From the NCBI GenBank assembly GCA_021464245.1, contig JADCRB010000031.1:3075651-3139650 (forward strand): a stretch of 64,000 bases of DNA, written 5' to 3'. Made by a program: the position numbers and the translations under genes. Numbering within the stretch: position 1 is the stretch's first letter; each line of letters begins with the position of its first letter. Shown in pieces: positions 36,737 through 47,909 of this stretch. The stretch is from Carallia brachiata. Lineage: Eukaryota > Streptophyta > Magnoliopsida > Malpighiales > Rhizophoraceae. The notes beneath the pieces are model-generated. The model had not been told where the DNA came from. It did not search any database and saw nothing but the letters and a program-made list of their open reading frames with translations.

Positions 36737-39700
36737 ATGTCTGAGGCGGGGGCAGGATCGGCTGCTTCAGGCTCCGCTGTTGGTGATGGTGGAGAGCAGC
36801 TGTCATTGAAAGACAAGGGAAATGATTTCTTCAAAGCTGGGAACTTTCTCAAAGCTGCTGCTCTGTATACTCAGGCTATTAAGCTTGACCCTTCAAATCC
36901 CTTTCTTTATAGGTAAAATGATGGCTTGAAGTTTGGGTTCTTTTGATTTTTCTTGAATTGTTTTGTTGATCCTTCAAAGTTCGTCAAAATGCAATCTTTA
37001 TTCGTTATTAACGTGTTGCAGTTGGCCGTTTCAATTGGGTATTTACTGGTTTTGTTATTGGCCTTCTTGATATTTCATGGTGTGGCGGTCGTTAGGAACC
37101 TAACTTCATGATTTGTGTGCACTTAGGAGTTTGTTGTTAGTTGTTTGGAATTGATTTATTTATTTTTTCACATTTTTCAATCATGAATGGTGCTGCAGGA
37201 CAGTGCACTTCTGTTTGCTGTTTCATCTGTCTTTGTTAAACTTTGGGAAACACCAACTTTATGTGGCAGTCAGACTTAAAGAGTCTAAGCCAGATATTTG
37301 TGATTGACAGTTCGTTCCACTTGATATCTATATTGATTTTGAACTGAATCATTGTTACGTTGTGCAAAACTGTGCCGCAGAGGGCTAGTTTTGGCTGTTG
37401 GCTGGTTGCCTCTGAAGAGGATGAATGATTTTGAGCAAGCTTTCCATGTAGATTGAAAATTGAGGATTTCTATCTAATATATGAAATTTTGTAAAGGAAT
37501 TCCGGGACATCAATCCTTTGTATGAATAAGTTCTTTTAGTTCTGGATTTATCTCGTATGATTTGCTACTAGAAAAACTGTTTCATGATTTACGTTGCTTT
37601 TGTGTGTGCTTGTCTGGTACTTATGCATAACTACTGCAAAATAATTCACTGGACAGCAACCGGGCTGCAGCATTTCTGCAATTGGTGAAGCTTAATAAAG
37701 CACTTGCTGATGCTGAGACAACAATCACACTAAATCCACAGTGGGAAAAGGTATGCAATCATACATACTTGTTTGGAAAAATTTTATTGAACTCAAACTT
37801 TTTCCTTTGACACTTAATGATGCACCTCCAGGGATATTTCAGGAAGGGTTGTGTGCTAGAGGCCATGGAACAATATGACGATGTATGTCAGTAGGAGCAT
37901 ATTCACTTCTTGTTGTCTGGACTTACCAGCTATGATGTTCTTTTCTGCTTATGCTCATTGATATTCATGTAACTGTAGGCCTTGGCTGCATTCCATACAG
38001 CTTTGCAGTACAACCCACAGAGCACAGAAGTGTCAAGAAAGATAAAGAGAATATCCCAGTTGGCAAAAGAAAAAAAGCGTGCACAAGAGGTGGAGAGCAT
38101 GAGATCCAATGTGGATATGGCAAAGCACTTAAATGCATTGAAATCAGAATTGGTGAGTGTAGATCAGCATGCAAAAGTCATGATTTCAGACCTTTTACTA
38201 TGTACTCCAAATTCCAGAGCATCGTGCATGAGTGTCAGTTGAAATTTGGAGAGAATAAGCACTTTTATTGGATTTTTTTTTTTCCAAATGTTTCCTGTTC
38301 TGGACTTACTGCTACCGTTGATTTCTCGTACCATTTATCCAAATGAGATTGCTCTTCCATTTTCTTGGACTTCATTATTGATTTCATCCATTTTTAGTCT
38401 GAGAAGCTTGGACCAGAAGAATGTTGGGAAGATGTGTTTTCTTTCCTCGTTGAGACGATGGAGGCAGCTGTAAAATCATGGCATGAAACTTCTAATGTGG
38501 ATCCGAGAGTCCACTTTCTTCTTGACAAGGAAAAGACACAAACTGATAAGTATGCTCCAATTGTCAATATTGATAAGGTATTAGCTCTTAAACTGTATGT
38601 TTTATATGTTGTTATATTTTTTCAACCCATCAGCTGTTTCTTGCTATATACCAGAAATTCTAGGGGTTAGCTTTTTTGTGGTTATTGACTATCATCATTG
38701 TTTGGTTTATTATGTAGGCCTTTGAATCACCACATACACACAGCAGTTGTTTCACATTTCTTCGACAGTATGCCACGGATTCCTTCTCGAAAGCAGCTTG
38801 CCTAGTGGTATCAAAAAGTATCATATCATATCCACAGGTAACTTTCACCTCTTTGTTTGTAAAATGGCGAGATGTGTCATCGGATATCTATGTAGAAAAG
38901 ATGGTGTATTTTATGGAATGTGAATGGATTTGCTAACATGAAGGTGAGTTCGAAGTCTTACTGCACAGGCGTTCAACTTCGCCTAGAACATTTTTTGTTC
39001 TTACCAAAAAAGAAAGGTCAAACTAATGATTTGATTCCTTGGTTCTTCTCCCGAAACCTTGAACTTTATTTTCAACTATTAATGCAGAATGAGTGACTGA
39101 GTTATTGGGAATTTCTAAACTATTAGACTCCAATTGCGGTTAATAAATGGATGAAAGGACTGATTGATGGTACCATCTAGAGAATTTCAGGTCTTGTGGC
39201 TTTAAAAATCTTGATGTTATAGCATCACATATTTCTGAACCATTGACTTTTACTTGTTAAGAGAATAAAAAAATGTGAACTTGCTGGGGATCGATGAGTT
39301 TGCCTTCTTCCTGTTTCTTTTTACTGTTATAGTTTTTTCTTTTCTCGTCCTTTATGTGGGGGCTTGCTTGCAATTTGCAAATTTAATCACCCAGCTCTTA
39401 TTGACAGCATATCTTTTTTGCAGGTCTGGAAAGGTCAAGGTTCGAGGAAATGGAGGCATGGCCAGCATGATGGTTTCTTTATTCAGTTTGAATCATCCTC
39501 TTTGCGAAAACTATGGTTCATTGCTAGTACCAATGAAAAGGGGCAAATTCTATGCAGGTATTTACCTCTGTCATTTTCCCTCCTGACATATGTGCACATG
39601 GTCTCAACTGTCACAGAATTAGGATTAATAATTAGATTCAGGTCCAAGTACCGGAAATAGCTTCACTCAATGGGCCTCCTAGTGTGTTGCTCATGGTCCA

Positions 39701-40277
39701 ATGAGTCTCTTAATGCATCAAAAAATTGAATAGTTTTTGTCCCATTTCCCCAATTAAATTTGGGATTAAGTTTTTGTTGTTGTATTTTTTGTCCCATTAA
39801 ATATTGTGTTTGAGATTCTTTCATGTTTCAGATTACAGAATTCAGTACTGACCTACAACTCTGACTGACAATCTGGTCATGCAGCCCTCTGCATGTGTTA
39901 TGCTCTATCTATGACTAAATGATATTTGATAGGGTTCCATCACGGCAGGAGCCTTGTGTATTTTATCTTAGCAGCACAACTTCACCTGGGCCCTTCTCTT
40001 ATTAGGGAGAAGGGAGGCGGGGAAAGTAGATTGTGTTGGGAGGCACATCACAGTGGCATGTGCTGCTCTAATAGAGATGCATGTTTGCTTCAAGCTTGTT
40101 AATATGGCAATCAGAACTTTGCATTCAGGGCAATCGTCCTATTTGCACAAGGGCGATGCATGTGTATGTTTGACATGCCTAATTTTCATGTAATTTTTCA
40201 GGGATCCAGAGGCACTAGATATTAGTGCACATGAAGTGCTTCCACGCCTCTTCAAAGAGAAGGTGGCAACTTCTTAG
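36737..40277 (+). CDS. TPR3: TPR co-chaperone-like protein (TPR3 type)
   Basis: 334-residue cytosolic tetratricopeptide protein matching the Arabidopsis At1g04190 (TPR3) type, a family whose TPR domain binds the C-termini of Hsp70/Hsp90. Exons: 36737-36912, 37657-37750, 37832-37882, 37979-38152, 38398-38577, 38718-38837, 39424-39557, 40202-40277; all phases agree and the stop is TAG. An acidic Gly/Ala/Ser-rich leader of about 25 residues is followed by three TPRs (LKDKGNDFFKAGNFLKAAAL; SNRAAAFLQLVKLNKALAD; GYFRKGCVLEAMEQYDDALA), including the clamp-type Lys/Asn residues. A charged helical linker (KIKRISQLAKEKKRAQEVE) and a conserved C-terminal region (CWEDVFSFLVETMEAAVKSW; VWKGQGSRKW; LWFIAST) complete it. 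The start is the first ATG in frame with the conserved TPR. Confidence 0.93.
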
Positions 40278-41046
40278 TGGGTTCACTTGGCGTACCCAGG
40301 TGTCTACCACCAGCCAATGGAATTTACGTGCTAAAGGGAGGGTATGAATGAGAAAGAGAACAGTGATTATCACTGACTGCTGTGTTCTGCCTTGGCATGC
40401 CATTGAAGTTCCTGGTCAAGCACCAAGGAAGAAGCTGGTCTTTGTAAGTCATACCGTTTATGCATTTGATTTGAGAACTGTCGATGGGAGGGCCGTTTTG
40501 AGGGTTTGGCCCCTTAGATTGAGTGGTGTATTTCCTTTGTGAGGCATTGGTTGTAAGGTGCGTCTTTCAGAATGGGCTCAGGTTTAAGTACAGTACAGGC
40601 CTACATTAACGAGTGGCCGATGTGCCAATTTTCATTTTGTTTTGTTCGTGTTGTTTTCTTTGGTGTAGCACCACAGTGGCGTAATTGCTTACAGATTGAT
40701 CATTGTGCTTCAAATACAGTGTTTTGAATTTTGTTTCATCAATTCACTCTCTTTTTCCCGAATGATAACCAAAGGGGTTGATCCCAATCTAAGTTTTTTT
40801 TTTCTTTTTTTTTTCCTCTTTTTACAATGCATGCTCATGTTGAATCTCCTGGCACACGATGATGCAATTGTCTTGGGGTTGGAGCCGTCAAATGAGATCC
40901 AAACCGTAAAAGTAAGCGCAGTGTTGCTTGGAAGGCATCACTGCACTAAAATGCTTGGAACCTGGAAAGCATTTCATTATTTGAATAGTTCCGGAATTTA
41001 AGAGGAAAAAAATATCATTCTCCGATGTGCACGAAAAAAAAAAAAG
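40278..41046. other. 3' flank of the TPR gene
   Basis: About 770 bp that probably include the TPR 3' UTR. No gene or element was recognised. A (GA)n tract begins at its right edge. Confidence 0.5.
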
Positions 41047-41047
41047 C

Positions 41048-41066
41048 AGAGAGAGAGAGAGAGAGA
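41048..41066. repeat. (AG)n microsatellite
   Basis: Perfect dinucleotide tract of 19 bp, just beyond the 3' end of the putative small peptide gene on the minus strand. Confidence 0.9.
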
Positions 41067-41099
41067 AGTCGCCAATCTTTGTTGTGAATATGCGACTAT

Positions 41100-41461
41100 C
41101 TAGACACAATCACACGATGGAGGACAACAGTAAACAATCTCACAGATTGGCAGGGCCTGCTCTCTATTCGGGTACATTACGGAGGTGTCAATATTTCTTT
41201 TGCATCCCGTCCTATAGGGGAACGCGGTTGTCTTGGTTGGTCTTTATCTCTGCCGTTGGCACCCCATTCACCTTTCTACCGAGATGACCCTGTAAACATC
41301 AGCTTAAATTAGTTGCACGCACAACATTTTTCAGTGCTTGGTTGTGAAATTTTGCACATGTAGGCGGCAACCAGCTTTATTTAAGATATTTACCTGCCAT
41401 GATTAACTTGAAACAAGAGTACTAGGAAGACCAGCCGGGTAATAAGAGAAAATAGCTTCAT
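41100..41461 (-). CDS. Putative small secreted Cys-containing peptide gene, frame interrupted
   Basis: On the minus strand an ATG at 41461 in good context begins a clear signal peptide (MKLFSLITRLVFLVLLFQ) and ends in phase 2 at a GT donor (ggcag|gtaaat, near 41393). An AG acceptor in the stretch near 41280 continues KVNGVPTAEIKTNQDNRVP. The frame then stops at a CCCC run near 41215. In the adjacent frame it would continue with YRTGCKRNID and a tail rich in cysteine (LPICEIVYCCPPSCDC), ending at TAG 41100-41102. A strong TATA box lies 95 bp upstream. I do not recognise the family. The gene could be intact with one erroneous C, or a decayed copy. Other splice choices are possible. Confidence 0.35.
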
Positions 41462-41546
41462 TTTCTTTGCTGGGAACGGACCCAGGATGTTTCTGTTTCT
41501 GAAGACCTTGGAATTTGCTGGTTGAGTTAAATATCTCCAACTCGTA

Positions 41547-41555
41547 TTTTATATA
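41547..41555 (-). promoter_or_regulatory. TATA box of the putative small peptide gene
   Basis: The minus strand reads tatataaaa, 95 bp upstream of the ATG at 41461. This is a textbook plant TATA position and the main support for a gene here. Confidence 0.5.
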
Positions 41556-42245
41556 GGCAAGAGAGGAGGCTTGGTGCTGATCAATAAATAATGTTTCTGC
41601 ATGATCATGATTTCTTTTGGGGGTTCAGTCAAAGACGTGTTGAACCATACGTTATTTGTGTTCAATCAAGCCAATTTTTCTTTCCAAGAAATCAAAGTTT
41701 CACGAAAAGCTCTTTCGGGTTGACTTTCTGTAGTTTTGTACCGAGATTACAGACCATGGTTATGTATGCTGTTACAGAACTTTAGATCCTCTGCCTCAAA
41801 AGATACTCCATTATTAGTATTTAAATTTTGTTTGTCAAGAAAAATTCAAGTAATTAAAAGTTAGAATTTTAATCTCTATTTCAAAAGTTTCAAATAATAA
41901 TTCTGATAAAAAAAAAGATATTAAGATTTATAATAATGAAATATGTACTTTTGTTAAACATTTAAACAGTTAAAAAGTAAAAAATATTTATAATAAATCA
42001 TCTTATTTATCGTTGAATTAATCTAGGTGGGGCAGGCCAGGCAGCACTAATCATCACATTCTCTCTCCTTTTGGTCTCTTTGTTGTATTCATAAAGAAAA
42101 CATTTCAATTTCACTGATGACTAGAAACTTTAATTAAAAAAAAAAAAAAAAACTTTAATAACGAGGAAATAACAGGGCCGAGGGGTTTGCAGTTGGGCTC
42201 AATGAGGCTTAATATTTGCCTTTCTTCGGTTCCTTTCTCCATTGT

Positions 42246-45200
42246 TTAGACGTTTTCCTGTGCGTCCAATTCACTGGGAACTGGGTCTGACTTCAGTTTA
42301 TGTATCATCAATTTGCATGCTTCCACAGCCTCTCCCACCGTCAGATAGATCCATTCCTCACCGATCTCTTTGATGAAGTTGGACTTGTCCAGCTTCTTAA
42401 TCAGCTCACTTTGTGGATTTGCCAGTACGAGCTTAGATTAATCAATGGCAACATAAGCACATTATTGAGCAAAATGAACCGACTTGTCAAAGCAAACACT
42501 TCAAATCTTTTGGTAGATTACGAAAAATAAAAGAAGAAGGGTACCTTGAGATGCTTTCTATCAATGTTTTTCTTGACTTCTTCAAGCATGCTGATCCCGC
42601 TTGTATCTATGCTACCAACAGCTGTAATTTGATTCGATTAAAACATTTAGGTGAACCTGAAGCCAATCAAGCTGTTTCTAGGTTGGTAGAACTACCACAA
42701 TTTCAAAATTTACCGAACTCCAGATACTCACAAGTCAGGTCCAGTATCACAAATTGTAATTTGGATGTCCCTGCAGATTTTAGCTGGTCTTCCTCCTCAT
42801 AGATAAATCTTGAGATCCTGCCAACAAAAATCCGGAGCCACGGTGATTCAGTCCCCTAATACATGGGGTATTTTAGTGTCTAAAACTTTAATCACTGTTA
42901 GTGCACACCTTTCTCTTAGGTAGTTGGTGTTGGCAAAGAACAAAGGTGCATCAATCTGCACTACTAGAATTCCTGGAATCTTGCTTGCAGTCGGATATTG
43001 ATCTATGTTTCTGTATATCATGGAATTTGGAATGTTGCCCAAAACAGAAGTCCTTGGCCTTGCCACGGACAGAAGCATCCTCAGCAGGGAAATTGCGATC
43101 TGCATGTTCCAATGCCAGGCCATATCAGACTGTCAGTAACAACATTACAACAGACTATTTTCTTAGATGAAAAACCATATGGGTTATTAATTAATATTAC
43201 TTACGGCCATGACAATGCCGGTTTCGACACTGCTGAAGACCACGCCAATATATGCGCTGATGCAGACGAGGAAGTCAAACTTGTCGATTTTCCATAGGTG
43301 AATGGCAGATTCGTAATCAATTAGGCCAAGCATGGCTGCCATTATTATGGAGGACAGCACCACTAGTGGGGTGTAACGAAACAGCGGTGTTAGAAACAGT
43401 AGTGTTATCAACACTGCCGTGGCCATGACTATGTTGGAGACTGCTGACTTACATCCTGCATTGTAATTCACAGCAGTGCGCGAGAAGGGTCCTGCAATCA
43501 GACCCAAAAAATTGGGCATTAATAATAAGACACAGCACAAAATTGCTCTTGCACTTGTCTGAGTTCATGCTGATCTTTTACATTTTTGTCAAAAAAAATT
43601 GAAGAGCAGGCGTGGTGTCTTAACTAGTCCCAACATGTAGCATTGCGCATGCACCCATTAAACGTACTGAGTGGTCTAAATAATTACAACGAAGCTCACA
43701 TTAAGTCACATAAATTTAGTCTCACCAATTATCTCGAAAAAGTTTAGAATTTTTAGTCCGACAATATTCGGTGACTTTACTCTAAACCTTCCAGCTGTTT
43801 AAGAACCATGCTGGGTTGGGTCTGGACTGAACTGAATTAAGCTGGAATTAAGAAAAAAAAAAAAGAAATCTTGGCCCCAACATCCCTGCCGGGCCTGGCA
43901 GGCTAGTAGGCCAAGAGACAGCTTTATTAAAATGCGAGAGTCCAAGTGCAGCAGCTATAACTCAATCCAAAGAGGCTGGGGGACCTCAACATTCCTTACC
44001 TGATGTTAGATAGCAAGAAGTGCAGGAGCCAGCAATGTTCATCAACCCAAAGGCGACCATCTCTTTGTTTCCGTCAACGTGGTAGTTCTTGAACGCGGCA
44101 AAGCTCCTCCCAACTGCTATCCCTTCCTACAAATCCATTTACAATCGCCCCTCGGCTATTAGTTACCATAAAATTTTCACTTCCATTTTTTTTTTTGGGG
44201 GTAATTAATTAAGCTAACTCTTATGGTTCCTTCTCTCTTAAAAATAAATGCACAATATGCCATAAATTAGTATGATCTAATTCGATGATTTTATATATTA
44301 TTAGATGGGTTCTAATTACCATCCTTGCAATCTTCCTTTTGTTTTTTTTTTTTTTATTTGGGTCTATTCAAAACTAAAAGACCACAAAGTGTAATCCTAC
44401 AAAAATCATCACTCTTTATACACTCCCCATATTAAGTTGAATTTAAAATCACTGATAAGTTATAAATTAATTAATACTAAAATCATTTTATTATTATTGA
44501 AAATTTTAAACTTGAATTTCAGTAAAAACTAATTAAAAAAATGAATTTAATATCATCCCCACCTTCGTCAATTCCAAATTTCAACTTAGAAATAAAAGGA
44601 AATTTGTTAAGACTAGCCAGGCTAGTCTTGTAGCGACAAGGGTTGACGTATGCTAGAGCCAGACCCGGCTAGAATCTGCGCTTGTTTTGGTTTGGCAAAG
44701 GAGTTGAAGGATGACTTACAGCTAGAGCTATGATCCCGATTATGATTGCAGTTTTAACAGCTGTCATCAGATGCTGTGACCCAAAAGCGAATTCGGACAC
44801 GGTGAGTGGATTTAACCCTTTCTTCAAGTGCCCAATCTGTAAACGAAAAACAGCAAGTCAGGTTTTTCTTTGAAAAAAATCGATATAAATATTTGTAAAA
44901 TATTAACAGTTAAATGTCTAAATTTAAATTTTTAACGAGTTGATCGTTTTTGTATGATTACTTCTCTTTTTTTTTTTCTCCTTTTCTTAAGATAATATTA
45001 TGCAACAATTCGCATTTGTGAGATGAGGTAAGAAATTTATATTACCAGTAATACAAATCACTATGTGATTAATATTTTATTATTTTATTATTTTTTAAAA
45101 TTAAAATTTAAAAGTAAATAACTGTTGCCGTGAACTCTAAAATCTAAATCTCAAATTCTTATTTTGTCCCGAAACTTCTAACTTTCTCTATATGTATATT

Positions 45201-45352
45201 CAAAAGACAGAGATAGCTCACCACTTGAACACCATGATTCTCAGCGTGGGTCAGATAAACAAGAAGGGTCCCAAGAACAACAGAGGTCAAGGGTGCCATG
45301 GCGTTTATCCAAAAGAAGATTGCTTTTCTCTTGCTCTGTATGTCATCAATTA

Positions 45353-45390
<38 letters not shown>

Positions 45391-47713
45391 CAACAAAGAT
45401 TAGTATATTTCAATTTTTAAAATCTCATTTCCTCAATGACCAATTGACCAACAACTTGATACATGCAAAACAACAAAAGTAAGTATCTCTTAATTAAGTT
45501 CTTAGCAAATACAAGAAAATTTTGTATCTTGAATTAGAACAAACACGAGTGCAAGACCAAGCTACATGTTCATCGATCGATGACCGAGCTGCACGTTTTG
45601 TTGGAATTTGTTTGCACGGGTCTATCGATGATATATGTTTTTATTAATAAATAATAATAATAATAATAAAATAAAGGCAGTCGTCCAGCTGGCATCAATC
45701 TATCGTTAATCTTGGTATTCGAAGTCATTCAATGTTACCGGTGCAGAAAATTAGAACGCATCATATGACATTAATTATTGTTGGTAGCATTACAGTTAAG
45801 TATTAATGTGTTGCTCCATTTTAGCAGTTTTGAACTAGGGAAGTGGGTACGTAGACCACATCAAAGAAGGAAATTTTTTCGCTTTAGGACTAAACTTGTT
45901 CATAATTTTTGATAGTGTAATATTGATATAGCAACACGTTTACTAGCTAAAACGGACATCAATTTATTATTTTCTCATTGGAAAATTTTAGGTGGGCTGG
46001 GATTTTCATTTCGTTACCTACCTGAACTTAGTTTAAATAATAAATTCAATTTTTTAGATTAACTCTAAGTATTACCCTAAAATTCAATTTTTTTTAAATC
46101 AAGGTTTAGAATATTATTACATATATATAAGGGAACACTAAATATTAATTTGAGTTTAATTTTTGCAAAAAAAAAAATGTCACGTCAGCATCAGGCGGGT
46201 GCTAGGAGAAAAATGTTTGACGTGTAATGCTTCTCATTATTGCGGGTTTTCCTTTCAGCTGAAAATTACATATGCATAGATAGATAAAGTATAAATATAA
46301 CGTTTGGAAAAAATGCTGTCTTGGTGAGTTAATTAATTTTTTAAATATGTATTATTACAAAAGAAAAAACGTTAGGGAAAACTAATGAAGGAACGAAAAT
46401 GAAAGATGCTATAACTTACAAAATATTTCGTGAGCAGGAGGAAGAAAAGAAAGCAACAACCCATGACACCACTTTCCCATCTCCACTGCAAGGACAACCA
46501 CCACGTAAGAATTATTGTTTGAAGCTCATGGAAAAGAAATTCAATTATGACCCTTTGAAGTTTAAAAATTTTTTTAATAATGGTCGAATTATTAGACTCA
46601 TAATTAATTGTAATAAACATAGTTCAAATTTTGACAAAATTTTTGATAAATCATGAATAGCAAAACACTAATTAATTTGTAAATTAACCTGATGTATTTG
46701 GCTAAAAACAGAGTGCCCAACTGATACAAGATCAGTCTCATTAGTGAAATGTACTAAACCAAGAACCCCTTTCAGCTGCTGAAGACAAACAACTGTGGCT
46801 GCTCCGCTCATGAAACCCACTATTGCTGCATGAGATAAAAAGTCCACGATAATTCCAAGCCTGCAATCAGATAAATAAAATCAATATTACAAACATTGAA
46901 CAAAAAACCAAAAAAAAGTACATTGCAAAATTATACCAGAAACATTATTTGCTACCCTTGCCTTAGAGATGTCTTTTCATTTCAAACATCATCATGATGC
47001 AAATATTAAGAATTTAGAAAAAAAAATCCAAGAGAGGGACCTCAAAAAGCCCAAAGCAGCTTGGAAAACTCCAGCAAAAAAGGTGGCAGTCAAAGCCAGC
47101 TGAACGTAGAGCTTGGGGTTCTGAGTAGGGTCAACTTCCTTCCCCAAAATGGAAGAAATGAGAAGTGATGGCACAGCAACGGTGCCCACTGCCACATCTC
47201 TTGAGCTCCCCAACATGGCATACACCAATGGTGGCACAAAGCTTGAATCTTCATTTCACCAAAACACAAGTTAATTAAACACCGTACGTGTGGCACAATG
47301 TTTTCTTATCAATTAATTATGAATGAAACATGTACTATATGTTACTCTATGGGGTGGAAATTAAAAGAAAGGGAGATATTATTTGTTAACTTACATAGTC
47401 CAAAAGTTGGAGGCAGTTTAGCCAAATTGGCATAGCTTATTCCCTGAGGGACTGCTAGACTGGCAATAGTAATTCCAGCGAGAAGATCAGATTTGAAGAA
47501 CTCGAAAGTATAGCGAGGAGCCCATTCCAGGATTGGTATAAAGTACTGCAATCCCAATATGAATTTCGTAGATGCTGGCTGATTTTTAAATTGCCTGAAA
47601 GGGTCTTCAGGGAAAAATGTCTCCTTGAAGCATGATTTCAGATACGTAGGAAGTGGGTTTGGTTCCGGAATTGCAACACTATGTGGGTGATCGTTTTCGT
47701 CTATGGTACCCAT
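42246..47713 (-). CDS. SULTR3: Sulfate transporter, group 3 (SULTR3-like)
   Basis: SLC26/SulP-type proton-coupled sulfate transporter of 649 residues; group 3 members act in plastid, seed and vascular sulfate transport. Exons in transcript order: 47713-47395, 47248-47041, 46860-46689, 46485-46420, 45335-45222, 44836-44720, 44126-44000, 43491-43205, 43099-42909, 42817-42732, 42621-42545, 42431-42246; all 12 join in frame. The N-terminus (DPFRQFKNQP, ILEWAPRYTFEFFKSDLLAG) and SLAVPQGISYANLAKLPP are the SULTR signature, followed by about 12 membrane segments. The C-terminal STAS domain (exons 9-12) keeps IPNSMIYRNIDQYP and the phosphorylatable Thr in SIDTSGISMLEEV. Family frame and all key motifs are intact. 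Similarity seems closest to SULTR3;1/3;2, but I cannot fix the member. Introns of 0.3-1.1 kb carry the microsatellites and palindrome listed separately. Confidence 0.95.
44609..44629. repeat. 21-bp perfect palindrome in a SULTR intron
   Basis: The arms aagactagcc and ggctagtctt flank a single central A. The palindrome lies in the intron between SULTR exons 6 and 7, next to a locally GC-richer stretch. Confidence 0.8.
45356..45387. repeat. (GA)16 microsatellite in a SULTR intron
   Basis: Perfect 32-bp GA tract, 21 bp upstream (in transcript sense) of SULTR exon 5. On the transcribed strand it reads (TC)n and so may serve as the polypyrimidine tract of that acceptor. Confidence 0.95.
45651..45669. 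repeat. (TAA)n microsatellite
   Basis: ATA/TAA trinucleotide tract within the long intron between SULTR exons 4 and 5. Confidence 0.85.
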
Positions 47714-47856
47714 TTGCTGTTATGTTAATTTTTTTTCCTTGAAAATTGCTGGCTAGTTTTGAATAATGCAACTAAAGCTTGGAAGTACTTAATTTTGTTG
47801 TCTGCTGTTGTATGGAGATAGAAAATGATGGTGTAAATTTGGCCAAGGTTAGAGTG

Positions 47857-47865
47857 TATATATAT
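47857..47865 (-). promoter_or_regulatory. TATA box of the sulfate transporter gene
   Basis: A tatatatat run about 145-150 bp upstream of the SULTR start codon at 47713. No other promoter element was identified. Confidence 0.4.
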
Positions 47866-47909
47866 GGAGGTTGCCAGGTGGGTGCTGCTGATCCATGGGA
47901 CCCGCAAAA

